From positions 1 through 7,106 of the forward strand of contig SKIC01000210.1 of assembly GCA_007116685.1 (NCBI GenBank): 7,106 nucleotides of DNA, given 5' to 3'. Below are positions 7,098 through 7,106 of the stretch, one piece after another (position 1 is the first letter of the stretch; every line of letters begins with the position of its first letter). This stretch comes from Balneolales bacterium. GTDB taxonomy: Bacteria > Bacteroidota > Rhodothermia > Balneolales > Natronogracilivirgulaceae. The notes beneath the pieces are model-generated. The model saw only the letters and a program-made list of their open reading frames with translations, ran no database searches and was not told the DNA's origin. The position numbers were made by a program, and so were the translations under genes.

Positions 7098-7106
7098 AAT
7101 ATCCAG

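Larger units (their letters stand above)
6925..7106. other. Non-coding region upstream of recC
   Basis: These 182 bases precede the operon and should contain the recC promoter or leader. Apart from the two inverted repeats described separately, I see no tRNA, no convincing promoter pair and no Shine-Dalgarno for recC: the bases just before the ATG read AAAAATCACC. GGAGGT does occur on the minus strand within 6957-6962, but it is more than 30 bases from the start codon, too far to serve it. Both plus-strand frames that I followed into the window end carry stops. One minus-strand frame is open from 7106 to a TAA at 6945-6947, but its translation through the palindrome does not look like a protein. 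Confidence 0.6.

Overview
The window holds one thing: a RecBCD-type recombination operon read on the minus strand, in the order recC, recB, recD. recC (1059 codons) and recB (1165 codons) are complete. recD enters the window with only its first 84 codons and runs off the low-coordinate end. Coding sequence covers all but the last 182 bases.

Layout in the direction of transcription (high to low coordinate). Positions 7106-6925 are a short leader or intergenic stretch. It contains an AT-rich inverted repeat (7059-7097) and a C/G-rich nested palindrome (6963-7013) that ends 38 bases before the recC start codon. recC follows at 6924-3745, recB at 3748-251 and recD from 254 onward. Each junction is a 4-base ATGA overlap. 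recB and recD each have a Shine-Dalgarno sequence inside the 3' end of the preceding gene, whereas recC has none that I can see. This arrangement suggests one polycistronic message with coupled translation of the three subunits. No ptrA (pitrilysin) gene separates recC from recB, unlike Escherichia coli.

How the genes work together: RecB (3'-5' helicase and the nuclease), RecC (helicase-like scaffold that in E. coli reads Chi) and RecD (5'-3' helicase) form the heterotrimer that processes double-strand DNA ends, degrades foreign linear DNA and loads RecA. All RecB helicase and nuclease motifs are intact here, so the enzyme looks functional. The two most interesting protein-level points are in RecC. 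Several positions that line the E. coli Chi-recognition tunnel are substituted. Its vestigial nuclease domain also keeps acidic residues that E. coli RecC has lost.

Organism: moderate-to-low GC (about 40-43 percent, judged by eye), a recC start without a Shine-Dalgarno, and a C-rich palindromic intergenic repeat of a kind I associate with Bacteroidota and related phyla (Balneolota is a possibility). This is a low-confidence inference. I see no novel defence system, mobile element with its own genes, CRISPR array or RNA gene in the window.
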